Of a DNA stretch of 64,000 nucleotides, positions 32,926-39,928 are shown piece after piece (the stretch's first letter is position 1; the number at the start of each line of letters is the position of its first letter). The notes below the pieces were generated by a model. It saw only the letters and a program-made list of their open reading frames with translations. It was not told the DNA's origin and ran no database searches. The position numbers and the translations under genes were made by a program. The DNA comes from Pseudomonas azotoformans (GTDB lineage: Bacteria; Pseudomonadota; Gammaproteobacteria; Pseudomonadales; Pseudomonadaceae): contig NZ_LT629702.1 in assembly GCF_900103345.1 (NCBI RefSeq), positions 2,170,001-2,234,000 on the forward strand, in the 5' to 3' direction.

Positions 32926-33824
32926 GCGATGTCCCGTTTGAATTGCGCCAGCCACACCGGTGAAGGCGTGGCTTTGACGGGTTGCCAGATGTACGCCAGG
33001 CGCTGGAACCCCAGGAGCCGGCGCACGCGGTTTTTCAGCAGGCGCCGCAGGCCGCTTTGCGGGTGGGCGATGGCCCAGTCGCACAAGCGTCGGCGCCAGG
33101 TGCCGTGGGGCGCCAGGCGGCTTTCGATCTCGTCGGCCAGGTGCTGCAAGCGTGCGGGCGACAACAGCAGGCCGGTGGGTGCGACTTCGCTGCGGTCGCG
33201 CCGCGCCGAGGCCAGGCTCTCCGGGAAGGCCAGACCGTGACCGCTGTTCAGCCATTGCTCCAGCACCACCGCCAGACCGCCCTGCCAGTGGGTGCCCTCT
33301 TCGCTCCACAACAGGATTTCCCCCGTGGGCTGCCACCAGCGTGCCAGGTGTTGCGTCGGCGCCAACGGGCCGAGCAACTGGGCAAAATCCAACAAGTTGG
33401 CCGACTGCCAGTGCCGCGCGGTCTGGCGGCCCTGCACATAGGAATGAGTCGGGCGAATGCGCCACAGGTGCTGTTGCAGTGCCTCGGGCTCCAGGTCATC
33501 GGCCAGGGTCAGCACCTGCCCGCCGATGCTGTGCGCCGCCAGCGCCAGCAATAGCAGGTTCGGCTCGAACGCACCGCTGAGGGCCAGCCGCGATTGCTCG
33601 CTGAACCCCTGCTGGCGCAAGCCATCGGCCAGGCGTTCCACATCGCGCAAGGCGTCGATCCAGCGCCACGCGTACCACTGGCCCTGGCGCTTATGGCGCA
33701 GGGCGGTGTGCAGCGGCGTGATCTGCGCCCAGTGGCGCAGTTGTTCCAGGGCCTTGGGCAGGTTGCCGAGCAGTTCGGCGGGCCATTCCAGGGTCAGCGG
33801 ACGGTTGAGTTCGTGCACGCTCAT
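32922..33824 (-). CDS. Truncated AMP-binding (acyl-CoA ligase-like) protein lacking the catalytic core
   Basis: A 300-residue protein whose first 110 residues match the N-terminus of long-chain acyl-CoA ligases (T-A-L-R-H-K-R-Q-G-Q-W-Y-A-W-R-W and L-A-D-G-L-R-Q-Q-G-F). The rest cannot be aligned. The P-loop (S-G-T-T-G-x-P-K-G), the later ATP-binding motifs and the C-terminal lid are all missing, and the usual length is 540-650 residues. Full-length ligases often accompany Liv-type importers. This copy looks degenerate or repurposed, yet it keeps an intact frame and ATGA coupling to livG. Confidence 0.7.
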   Translation of the reverse strand: MSVHELNRPLTLEWPAELLGNLPKALEQLRHWAQITPLHTALRHKRQGQWYAWRWIDALRDVERLADGLRQQGFSEQSRLALSGAFEPNLLLLALAAHSIGGQVLTLADDLEPEALQQHLWRIRPTHSYVQGRQTARHWQSANLLDFAQLLGPLAPTQHLARWWQPTGEILLWSEEGTHWQGGLAVVLEQWLNSGHGLAFPESLASARRDRSEVAPTGLLLSPARLQHLADEIESRLAPHGTWRRRLCDWAIAHPQSGLRRLLKNRVRRLLGFQRLAYIWQPVKATPSPVWLAQFKRDIA

Positions 33825-33898
33825 AGGGATTTGCTCCTATTGAAGTGTTAAGCGTGCGGTGGTCCGCTGGCTGATTTTTTTGAATCGACACCGATCTA

Positions 33899-33990
33899 CT
33901 GTGGGAGCGGGCTTGCTCGCGAAAGCGGCAAATCAGTCGACATCAATGTTGAATGTCAGTCCGCATTCGCGAGCAAGCCCGCTCCCACAG
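33899..33990. repeat. Paired REP palindrome overlapping the 3' end of the LLM gene
   Basis: CTGTGGGAGCGGGCTTGCTC at the left and the inverted GAGCAAGCCCGCTCCCACAG at the right. The right arm (from 33956) is translated as the last residues of the flavin monooxygenase gene. Confidence 0.88.
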
Positions 33991-35371
33991 GGGAATAGTG
34001 CAAGGCCGCCAAATCACGGTAACCGGCCCCCGGATGATTCGCCGGCAATCGAGCACCAACGCCAAACAACTTCTCGCGCAACGTACCCTGGGCATATTCG
34101 GTCTTGTACACCCCACGCTTCTGCAACTCCGGCACCAGCAAGTTCACGGCGTCGATGAAGGTTTCGTGGGTCAGCGCGTAGGCCAGGTTGAAGCCATCCA
34201 CATCGGTGTCTTCGACCCACTCCTGCAACAAGTCCGCGACGGTTTCCGGGCCGCCGACGAACAGCGGGCCGAAGCCGCCGATGCCGACCCAATCGGCCAG
34301 CTCGTTGGGCGTCCAGACCTTGTTCGGATCGGCCGTCGAGAACGCCTCTACCGCCGATTGAATGGCGTTGGTGTGCACATGCTTGAGCGGTTCATCGGGT
34401 TTGAACTGGCTGAAGTCGATGCCAGTCCAGCCGGAAATCAGTGCCATCGCACCTTCGTAGCTGACATAGGATTTGTATTCCTCGAACTTGGCTTTGGCCT
34501 TGGCATCGGTCTCACCGACAATCACGGTCTGCAAGTTGAAGATCAGGATTTTCTGCGGGTCACGCCCGGCTTCGGCGGCACGGCGGCGGATGTCGGCGAC
34601 GGTCTTTTTCAGCAGCACCTTGGACGGCGCGGCGACGAATACGCACTCGGCCTGTTCGGCGGCGAACTGCTTGCCACGGCTGGACGCGCCCGCCTGGTAG
34701 AGCACTGGCGTGCGCTGCGGCGACGGTTCGCAGAGGTGAATGCCGGGCACCTGGAAATGTTTGCCGACGTGGCGGATCTCGTGGATTTTGCTCGGGTCGC
34801 TGAAAATCCGCCGTTCGCGATCACGCAACACGGCGCCCTCCTCCCAACTGCCTTCCCAGAGCTTGTAGCAGACCTCCAGGTATTCCTCGGCGTAGTCGTA
34901 GCGCGCATCGTGTTCGGTCTGGGCTTTCTGCCCGAGGTTCTTGGCGCCGCTTTCCAGGTAGGAGGTGACGATGTTCCAGCCGATGCGGCCCTTGGTCAGG
35001 TGGTCCAGGGTGGAGAGTCTGCGAGCGAACGGGTACGGGTGTTCGAATGACAACGAAGCGGTCAGGCCGAAGCCCAGGTGTTCGGTGACCAAGGCCATCG
35101 GCGCGATCAACGACAGCGGGTCATTGACCGGCACCTGCGTCGCCTGGCGAATGGCCGCGTCGCCGTTGCCGTTGTAGACGTCATAGATACCCAGCACGTC
35201 GGCGATAAACAGGCCGTCGAACTTGCCGCGCTCAAGGATTCTGGCGAGGTCGGTCCAGTATTCCAGGTCCTTGTACTGCCACGAACGGTCACGCGGATGC
35301 GCCCACAGGCCAGGGGATTGGTGGCCGACACAGTTCATGTCGAAGGCATTCAAGCGGATTTCACGGGACAT
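33956..35371 (-). CDS. LLM-class flavin-dependent monooxygenase (NtaA/SnaA/DszA family)
   Basis: A 471-residue FMNH2-dependent monooxygenase of the NtaA/SnaA/DszA group, which oxidises sulfur- or nitrogen-containing organics. Visible features: L-N-A-F-D-M-N-C-V-G-H near the N-terminus, W-N-I-V-T-S (about 135), F-A-A-E-Q-A-E-C-V-F, and G-G-P-E-T-V-A-D-L-L-Q-E-W near the C-terminus. The last residues (P-V-G-A-G-L-L-A-N-A-D) and the stop codon are encoded by a REP element. The start overlaps the previous stop by ATGA. Confidence 0.9.
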   Translation of the reverse strand: MSREIRLNAFDMNCVGHQSPGLWAHPRDRSWQYKDLEYWTDLARILERGKFDGLFIADVLGIYDVYNGNGDAAIRQATQVPVNDPLSLIAPMALVTEHLGFGLTASLSFEHPYPFARRLSTLDHLTKGRIGWNIVTSYLESGAKNLGQKAQTEHDARYDYAEEYLEVCYKLWEGSWEEGAVLRDRERRIFSDPSKIHEIRHVGKHFQVPGIHLCEPSPQRTPVLYQAGASSRGKQFAAEQAECVFVAAPSKVLLKKTVADIRRRAAEAGRDPQKILIFNLQTVIVGETDAKAKAKFEEYKSYVSYEGAMALISGWTGIDFSQFKPDEPLKHVHTNAIQSAVEAFSTADPNKVWTPNELADWVGIGGFGPLFVGGPETVADLLQEWVEDTDVDGFNLAYALTHETFIDAVNLLVPELQKRGVYKTEYAQGTLREKLFGVGARLPANHPGAGYRDLAALHYSPVGAGLLANAD

Positions 35372-35697
35372 CAAAGCACTCCGTTGAGGTGGTAGTTGCC
35401 GACGATCTGGTACTTCGTACGCAGCGGGTCATCAAGGCTCGCCGGCAACGCGGTGCGTTGGCCGGTGAGTTCGAACTCGGCATTGCTCGCGGCGATCAGG
35501 GCTTCGGCGGCGGCGATTTGCGCTTCGGTAGCCGCGACGGGGCTGGGGTGGGTTTCGGCGCGTTCAAACAAAGCCGCAGCCACATCGACGCGAATCTGCA
35601 AGTCGCCGAAACGGCTGATCACGTAGGGGTCGGTGCTGTTTTCAACGTGGCGGCGGGTGCTGTCCAGCAGTTGGCGCGCAAGGTTCAGTGCAGTCAT
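35371..35697 (-). CDS. Stand-alone acyl-CoA dehydrogenase-like C-terminal domain
   Basis: A 108-residue protein that aligns with the C-terminal helical domain of the next gene upstream. Shared features: D-P-Y-V-I-S-R-F-G-D-L-Q-I-R-V against D-P-F-T-I-A-A-I-G-D-L-E-W-R-V, and Y-Q-I-V-G-N-Y-H-L-N-G-V against Y-H-L-I-G-N-Y-V-L-N-G-V. The flavin-binding N-terminal and middle domains are absent. It is either the remnant of a duplicated SfnB-like gene or a small partner subunit; the intact frame and tight coupling to the LLM gene favour use. Confidence 0.75.
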   Translation of the reverse strand: MTALNLARQLLDSTRRHVENSTDPYVISRFGDLQIRVDVAAALFERAETHPSPVAATEAQIAAAEALIAASNAEFELTGQRTALPASLDDPLRTKYQIVGNYHLNGVL

Positions 35698-35709
35698 GGG
35701 TGAGGCTCC

Positions 35710-36906
35710 TCAGTTCCAGGCGTGGCGCGCAGGCTTCACGCCGTTGAGCACGTAGTTGCCGATCAGGTGGTATTTCCAGCGGGCCGGGTCGTGCAGAGTA
35801 TGGGTGCGCGCATTGCGCCAGAAGCGGTCGAGGTTGTGCTTGCCGGTGACCGAGCGGGTGCCGGCCAGCTCGAAGAGTTTGCTGCTGGCGAGCAAGGCGG
35901 TTTCGGCGGAGAGGACTTTGGCCTGGGCGACCACCAGCGAAGCGTTGGCGACGGTGTCTTCATTGGGCTCGGCAAGGGCACGGTCTACGGCCAGCCCGGC
36001 CTTGGCGAGGATCGCTTCGGTGCCGTGCACACGCCATTCCAGGTCGCCGATGGCGGCGATGGTGAACGGGTCTTGCCAGCCGTGTTCCTGCTGGCTGTCG
36101 ATCCAGGGTCGCGCCTGGCGTGCGTAAATCTTCGCCTGTTCAAGGGCCCCGAGGGCGATACCGGTATCGACCGCCGCCTGGATGATCTGCGAAATCGGAC
36201 CATTGGCGGTGGGCTGGTCAAAAGCCTGATGCGCAGGGATCACCGCGCTCAAGGGCACGGTCACACCATCCAGGGTCACGCCACCACTGGCGGTGGTGCG
36301 CTGGCCGAAGCCGTCCCAACTGTCGATCACGTTCAGGCCGGGCGCGTCGCGTTCGACAAAGGCGATGAAGGCCTGGCCGGCTTCATTGTTACCGACGGTA
36401 GGCACCAGGTGAGCGAACAGCGCGCCTGTGCAGTAGAACTTCTCGCCGTTGATCTGCGCGGTATCGCCGTGAAAGCGAATCTGGGTATCGAAGGTGCCGG
36501 CGTTCTTGCTCTTGGCTTCGGAAAAGGCGTTGCCGAAACGGTAGCCCTGGAGGACTTTGCCGAAGTAATACTGTTTTTGTGCCTCGGTCGCGGTTTGCAG
36601 CAGGATGTCCACCACGCCCAGGTGGTTCTGTGGGATCTGCCCCAGGGACGGATCGGCGGCAGAGATCAATTTGATCACCTCGGCCACGGTCACATAGGAC
36701 ACGCCAGCGCCGCCGTACGCTTTGGGAATGGTGATGCCCCACAGGCCGCTGGCGGAGAACTCGTCAAGCTCGGCCACTGGCAGGCGCCGCTCACGGTCGC
36801 GGGCGCTGGCCTCGACGGCAAAGCGTGCGGCCAGGCGCGTGGCGACCTCGATGGCTTGCGCGTCAGAGCGGATGATATGGGCAGGGTGTTGAGGGTGGGC
36901 TGACAT
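35710..36906 (-). CDS. sfnB: SfnB/DszC-like acyl-CoA dehydrogenase-family flavin monooxygenase
   Basis: A 398-residue member of the acyl-CoA dehydrogenase superfamily of the SfnB/DszC type, with E-F-S-A-S-G-L-W-G-I-T-I-P-K-A-Y-G-G-A-G about residue 50, G-N-A-F-S-E-A about residue 125, and a C-terminal N-L-D-R-F-W-R-N-A-R-T-H-T. SfnB proteins belong to the sulfur-starvation response of pseudomonads (use of dimethyl sulfone and sulfonates). The ATG at 36906 has GGAG 8 bases upstream, and a sigma-54-type promoter lies 39 bases further. First gene of the cluster. Symbol by family resemblance. Confidence 0.82.
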   Translation of the reverse strand: MSAHPQHPAHIIRSDAQAIEVATRLAARFAVEASARDRERRLPVAELDEFSASGLWGITIPKAYGGAGVSYVTVAEVIKLISAADPSLGQIPQNHLGVVDILLQTATEAQKQYYFGKVLQGYRFGNAFSEAKSKNAGTFDTQIRFHGDTAQINGEKFYCTGALFAHLVPTVGNNEAGQAFIAFVERDAPGLNVIDSWDGFGQRTTASGGVTLDGVTVPLSAVIPAHQAFDQPTANGPISQIIQAAVDTGIALGALEQAKIYARQARPWIDSQQEHGWQDPFTIAAIGDLEWRVHGTEAILAKAGLAVDRALAEPNEDTVANASLVVAQAKVLSAETALLASSKLFELAGTRSVTGKHNLDRFWRNARTHTLHDPARWKYHLIGNYVLNGVKPARHAWN

Positions 36907-36944
36907 GGGCCGACTCCAGGCTCCGAGGGGATGACCTGGGTGAT

Positions 36945-36961
36945 TGCAGAAGTCGTGCCTG
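36945..36961 (-). promoter_or_regulatory. Sigma-54-type promoter for the sfnB-like operon
   Basis: The minus strand reads CAGGCACGACTTCTGCA, matching the -24/-12 consensus YTGGCACGRNNNTTGCW at 15 of 17 positions, including GG at -24 and GC at -12. It fits known control of sfn operons by the sigma-54 activator SfnR. Confidence 0.7.
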
Positions 36962-37061
36962 AATCCAGTCGCCAATAAAATCAGCGAGTTGCTGGCATTT
37001 CAACGCAGTCGAGCGCGTTTCAAACCAGCAAAGTGTCCATCCAGTGTTGCCGCAGGAACAG

Positions 37062-37637
37062 TTAGATCACCACATTGCGCACAAAGCGCACCGCCACGTC
37101 GCCGTCATTGCGATAGCCATGCACGTGACGGCTGGCGAACATATAAAACTCACCGGCAGCGACGTGCTTTTCTTCATCGCCCACCAGCAGCGTGAGGCAG
37201 CCTTGGAATACAAATAGCTGCACGCTCCAGCCGTCCGGGTCGGGGTCCGGGCTGTAGCGATCGCCCGGCTCCAGTTGCATCTCCCACAACTCGACTTCAC
37301 GCCGCGCCGTGGCCTTGGCCAGCAACACCGCCTTGCTGCCGGGGATTTCACCGGCCCAGGCCAGTTCATTGATGCGGCTGTGGTCGGGGGCATCGGGCGC
37401 CTGGATCAGGTCGCTGAAAGCCACGTCCAACGCTTCGGCCACGCGGTCGAGGGTGGACAGGCTGACGTTCTTTTCGCCCGCCTCGATGGCCACCAGCATG
37501 CGCCGGCTGACCCCGGATTTTTCCGAGAGCGCAGTCTGGCTCAGGTCGGCGGCGTGGCGCAGGCGACGGACGTTCTGGCTGACGTGCTGCAGGACCGAGG
37601 CCCGATGTGGATTTTCTTTGTGCACTATATTGCTCAA
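37062..37637 (-). CDS. XRE-family transcriptional regulator with C-terminal cupin domain
   Basis: A 191-residue protein: helix-turn-helix (about residues 18-75: V-R-R-L-R-H-A-A-D-L-S-Q-T-A-L-S-E then S-R-R-M-L-V-A-I-E-A-G) and a C-terminal cupin beta-barrel (about 120-188: W-E-M-Q-L-E-P-G-D-R-Y and G-E-F-Y-M-F). Such regulators sense small molecules through the cupin. It is divergent from the DMT exporter gene with 80 bases between starts, and probably controls it. Confidence 0.88.
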   Translation of the reverse strand: MSNIVHKENPHRASVLQHVSQNVRRLRHAADLSQTALSEKSGVSRRMLVAIEAGEKNVSLSTLDRVAEALDVAFSDLIQAPDAPDHSRINELAWAGEIPGSKAVLLAKATARREVELWEMQLEPGDRYSPDPDPDGWSVQLFVFQGCLTLLVGDEEKHVAAGEFYMFASRHVHGYRNDGDVAVRFVRNVVI

Positions 37638-37650
37638 TGGGTGGGTGTGC

Positions 37651-37662
37651 GCAGTATACTGC
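37651..37662. promoter_or_regulatory. Palindromic operator overlapping the -10 of the DMT exporter promoter
   Basis: GCAGTATACTGC is a perfect 12-bp palindrome in the 80-base divergent region; its TATACT core can serve as a -10 box for the plus-strand gene. Binding by the XRE-cupin regulator would block that promoter. Confidence 0.5.
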
Positions 37663-37717
37663 CCAGCGTGCGGCGCATTGTGCGGTCCGTGCCTTTCCCT
37701 TGCAAGACCGAGCCGCC

Positions 37718-38653
37718 ATGACCACCCCGAACGCCTCCCCTCGTTTCAACCGTTTCAGCAAAGCCGAATGCATCTTGGTGGTGATCACCATGATCTGGGG
37801 CGGCACCTTTTTGCTGGTGCAACATGCGATGACGGTCAGTGGGCCGATGTTTTTTGTCGGTCTGCGCTTTGCGGCGGCGGCGCTTGTGGTGGGGTTCTTT
37901 ACCTTGCGCACCCTGCGCGACCTGACCCTGCTGGAATTGAAGGCCGGGGTCTTCATCGGCGTGTCGATCATGTTTGGCTACGGCTTGCAGACCATCGGCC
38001 TGCAGAGCATTCCCAGCAGCCAATCGGCGTTTATTACCGCGCTGTATGTGCCATTCGTGCCGTTATTGCAGTGGCTGGTACTGGGGCGGCGGCCGACACT
38101 GATGCCGAGCATCGGCATCATGCTGGCGTTTACCGGGCTGATGCTGTTGACCGGGCCGGCGGGCGCGTCCTTCAATTTCAGCCCCGGTGAAATCGCCACG
38201 CTGATCTGCGCAATGGCGGTAGCGGCCGAAATCATTCTGATCAGCGCCTATGCCGGCCAAGTGGATGTACGCCGCGTCACCGTGGTGCAACTGGCCACCG
38301 CGTCGGTGTTGTCATTCCTGATGGTGGTGCCGATGGGCGAGGCGCTGCCGGGGTTTTCCTGGTTGCTGGTGTTCAGCGCGGTGGGCCTGGGCTTGACCAG
38401 TGCGGTGATCCAGGTGGCGATGAACTGGGCGCAACGCAGTGTTTCACCGACGCGGGCCACCCTGATATACGCAGGTGAGCCGGTATGGGCCGGTGTGATC
38501 GGACGCATTGCCGGTGAACGTTTTGCCCCCATCGCCATGGTCGGAGCGGCGTTGATCGTGGTCGCGGTGATTGTCAGCGAGATGAAGACCAAGGGGCAAA
38601 AGGCACTGGAGCTGGAACTGGAAGAAGAGCTGGAGCAGAAGCGCCAGAACTGA
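37718..38653 (+). CDS. DMT superfamily transporter (EamA/RhaT-type exporter)
   Basis: A 311-residue inner-membrane protein with ten hydrophobic segments in two EamA repeats: I-W-G-G-T-F-L-L-V-Q in helix 1, F-V-G-L-R-F-A-A-A-A, and in the second half V-I-Q-V-A-M-N-W-A-Q. DMT carriers usually export amino acids or metabolites. The C-terminal tail is strongly acidic and lysine-rich. A decayed partial second copy lies at 39531-39718. The start at 37718 was preferred to an upstream in-frame codon inside the divergent promoter. Confidence 0.88.
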   Translation: MTTPNASPRFNRFSKAECILVVITMIWGGTFLLVQHAMTVSGPMFFVGLRFAAAALVVGFFTLRTLRDLTLLELKAGVFIGVSIMFGYGLQTIGLQSIPSSQSAFITALYVPFVPLLQWLVLGRRPTLMPSIGIMLAFTGLMLLTGPAGASFNFSPGEIATLICAMAVAAEIILISAYAGQVDVRRVTVVQLATASVLSFLMVVPMGEALPGFSWLLVFSAVGLGLTSAVIQVAMNWAQRSVSPTRATLIYAGEPVWAGVIGRIAGERFAPIAMVGAALIVVAVIVSEMKTKGQKALELELEEELEQKRQN

Positions 38654-38680
38654 CGTTCCTTTAAGGGTTTTTCGGCCTAT

Positions 38681-38728
38681 CTTGTAGGATCCTGCCGCAT
38701 CTTGCCGTTTGGTGATCGTGAAAGCGGC
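38681..38728 (+). repeat. 48-bp direct repeat, left copy
   Basis: Identical at 47 of 48 positions to 39842-39889 (both start CTTGTAGGATCCTGCC). Weaker similarity extends about 18 bases further left. The match ends abruptly at 38729, just where the promoter -10 box lies in the right copy. Confidence 0.9.
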
Positions 38729-38972
38729 TCAGGATTTGATTTCATATCACGCGGCACGGGATGTCATCGGATTTCCCGAGGAAGAAGTAATCCTGTAATA
38801 AGCCGCCGAGTGCCCGATAAAGAACGCCGACAGCGGCACAATGAAAATCAGTGTATTGCCAACGTCGCTGGCGGCATCACGTCACGAGTGCTGTCGCCAC
38901 GACGGCGCTGTGCGCTACGTCAACTCTGACTTCGAGAGCAAACACTTAAACCCGTTGAATATACTCTTGATA

Positions 38973-39022
38973 TTCTCATCATATAAAAATGCCTGACAAC
39001 TAAACGGTTCATATGATGAGAA
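38973..39022 (-). terminator. Overlapping inverted repeats after the orphan gene (possible terminator)
   Basis: A perfect 12-bp inverted repeat TTCTCATCATAT / ATATGATGAGAA with a 26-base loop. Interleaved with it, the minus strand can pair GCCTG with CAGGC followed by ATTTTT, a terminator-like shape. The two stems cannot form together in the simple way, because their arms alternate. Confidence 0.5.
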
Positions 39023-39037
39023 GATCGACAGGCGCTT

Positions 39038-39403
39038 TTAAACTACATCGTAGTGGCGCTTCGCAGAATGTCCCAAAGGAGTCCCATCAGCGCGTTTCAC
39101 TGTATAAGAAACGATTGTATAAGAACCGCCCTCCACATCGACTGGCCTGACGCGCACATTGACAGAAACGCTTGGGTCGGTTACTTCTCTAAAGCTAAAC
39201 CATGTCCCACCCAGGATTTCCTGGACGCACGTAATTTCATCCCCCAACTGGATACCGGCGTATGGGTATATGTGTATATAAGCAAGGTTGGCCGCAATAT
39301 CAGCATGATTGATAGTGCCATCTGCATTCACGGGAGTAATCGAGGGATCTGGTAGAATCGCGCCCGGCAGACTTGAGCCTGGGGCAGGAATAAAAACATC
39401 CAT
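39038..39403 (-). CDS. Orphan hypothetical protein in an AT-rich island
   Basis: A 121-residue protein beginning M-D-V-F-I-P-A-P-G-S-S-L-P-G-A. GGAGG 8 bases before this ATG decides the start over an ATG five codons upstream. It has no signal peptide or membrane helix. It is predicted to be mostly beta strands, with G-D-E-I-T-C-V-Q-E-I-L-G-G-T-W and S-Y-T-I-V-S-Y-T-V-K-R-A-D-G-T-P-L-G, loosely like one Ig-like repeat of a larger surface protein. Function unknown. Composition is unlike the neighbours, suggesting acquisition. A TTAGTTG/CAACTAA inverted repeat (39422-39428, 39447-39453) precedes it. Confidence 0.68.
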   Translation of the reverse strand: MDVFIPAPGSSLPGAILPDPSITPVNADGTINHADIAANLAYIHIYPYAGIQLGDEITCVQEILGGTWFSFREVTDPSVSVNVRVRPVDVEGGSYTIVSYTVKRADGTPLGHSAKRHYDVV

Positions 39404-39530
39404 TGCATGAACCTCCATTGTTTAGTTGCTCGACACCCGCTGGCAACAACTAACTGTGGTATCGAGGGCCTAATCTAACACCCGGTGCGCGCATTGAAAC
39501 CTGTCAGACTTGACAGTTGACATAAAGACG

Positions 39531-39718
39531 CTGGCGTTGAAGGCCGGGCCCTCATCGACGGATCGATCATGTTTGTTTATGACTTGCAGACCAACGCTCT
39601 GCAGAGCATTCCCCGCAGCCAGTCGGCATTTATCACCGCGCGGTATGTGTCACTCGTATCGTTAGGGCAGAAGGCCCTCCAATTGCACGATGAGAGGGAA
39701 CAGGAACAGCAGGGATGA
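39531..39718 (+). pseudogene. Remnant of a second DMT transporter gene
   Basis: Bases 39531-39664 align with 37931-38065 inside the intact DMT transporter gene, with about four in five bases equal and a one-base deletion that breaks the frame. Bases 39665-39718 resemble the last 60 bases of the same gene (GGGCAAAAGG versus GGGCAGAAGG, ending in TGA). The middle of the gene is missing. It is therefore a deleted and frameshifted copy. Confidence 0.8.
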
Positions 39719-39749
39719 GGTCCGAATAGTTGAAATGGCTGTCAGATCG

Positions 39750-39780
39750 CCATCGCGGGCAAGCCCGGCTCCCACAGGGG
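39750..39780. repeat. Single (unpaired) REP-like element
   Basis: CGCGGGCAAGCCCGGCTCCCAC resembles one REP arm with a decayed partner, in the stretch between the DMT remnant and the mrp promoter. Confidence 0.5.
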
Positions 39781-39841
39781 GCGGTGCCGCGTGCCCGAAT
39801 CGGTTTTCTGAAACAACGCGAAATGGGCGATTTCAGCTTGG

Positions 39842-39889
39842 CTTGTAGGATCCTGCCACATCTTGCCGTTTGGTGATCGTGAAAGCGGC
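39842..39889 (+). repeat. 48-bp direct repeat, right copy
   Basis: The right copy of the repeat first seen at 38681-38728, with one mismatch. It carries the -35 region of the antiporter promoter. Confidence 0.9.
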
Positions 39890-39898
39890 ACGTATGAT
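39870..39898 (+). promoter_or_regulatory. Probable sigma-70 promoter of the cation/proton antiporter operon
   Basis: TTGGTG, a 17-base spacer and TATGAT, ending 30 bases before the mrpA start codon. The -35 and spacer lie inside the 48-bp repeat; the left repeat copy lacks the -10 box. Confidence 0.55.
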
Positions 39899-39928
39899 GC
39901 ATCCCAAACTCCCGCAGATTAGAAGCCT

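Larger units (their letters stand above)
38654..39037. other. AT-rich intergenic stretch without a recognisable gene
   Basis: About 380 bases. It begins with the left copy of the 48-bp direct repeat, then shows no convincing open frame on either strand. Base composition falls from GC-rich to AT-rich near 38930. It ends with the inverted repeats that follow the orphan gene on the minus strand. Confidence 0.6.

Noticed and set aside
38654..38940. Possible gene in the stretch after the DMT exporter
   Set aside because: Only a short frame without a ribosome-binding sequence or resemblance to known proteins.
39531..39718. DMT transporter remnant considered as a functional small gene
   Set aside because: A one-base deletion breaks the frame, the middle is missing and no start signals exist.
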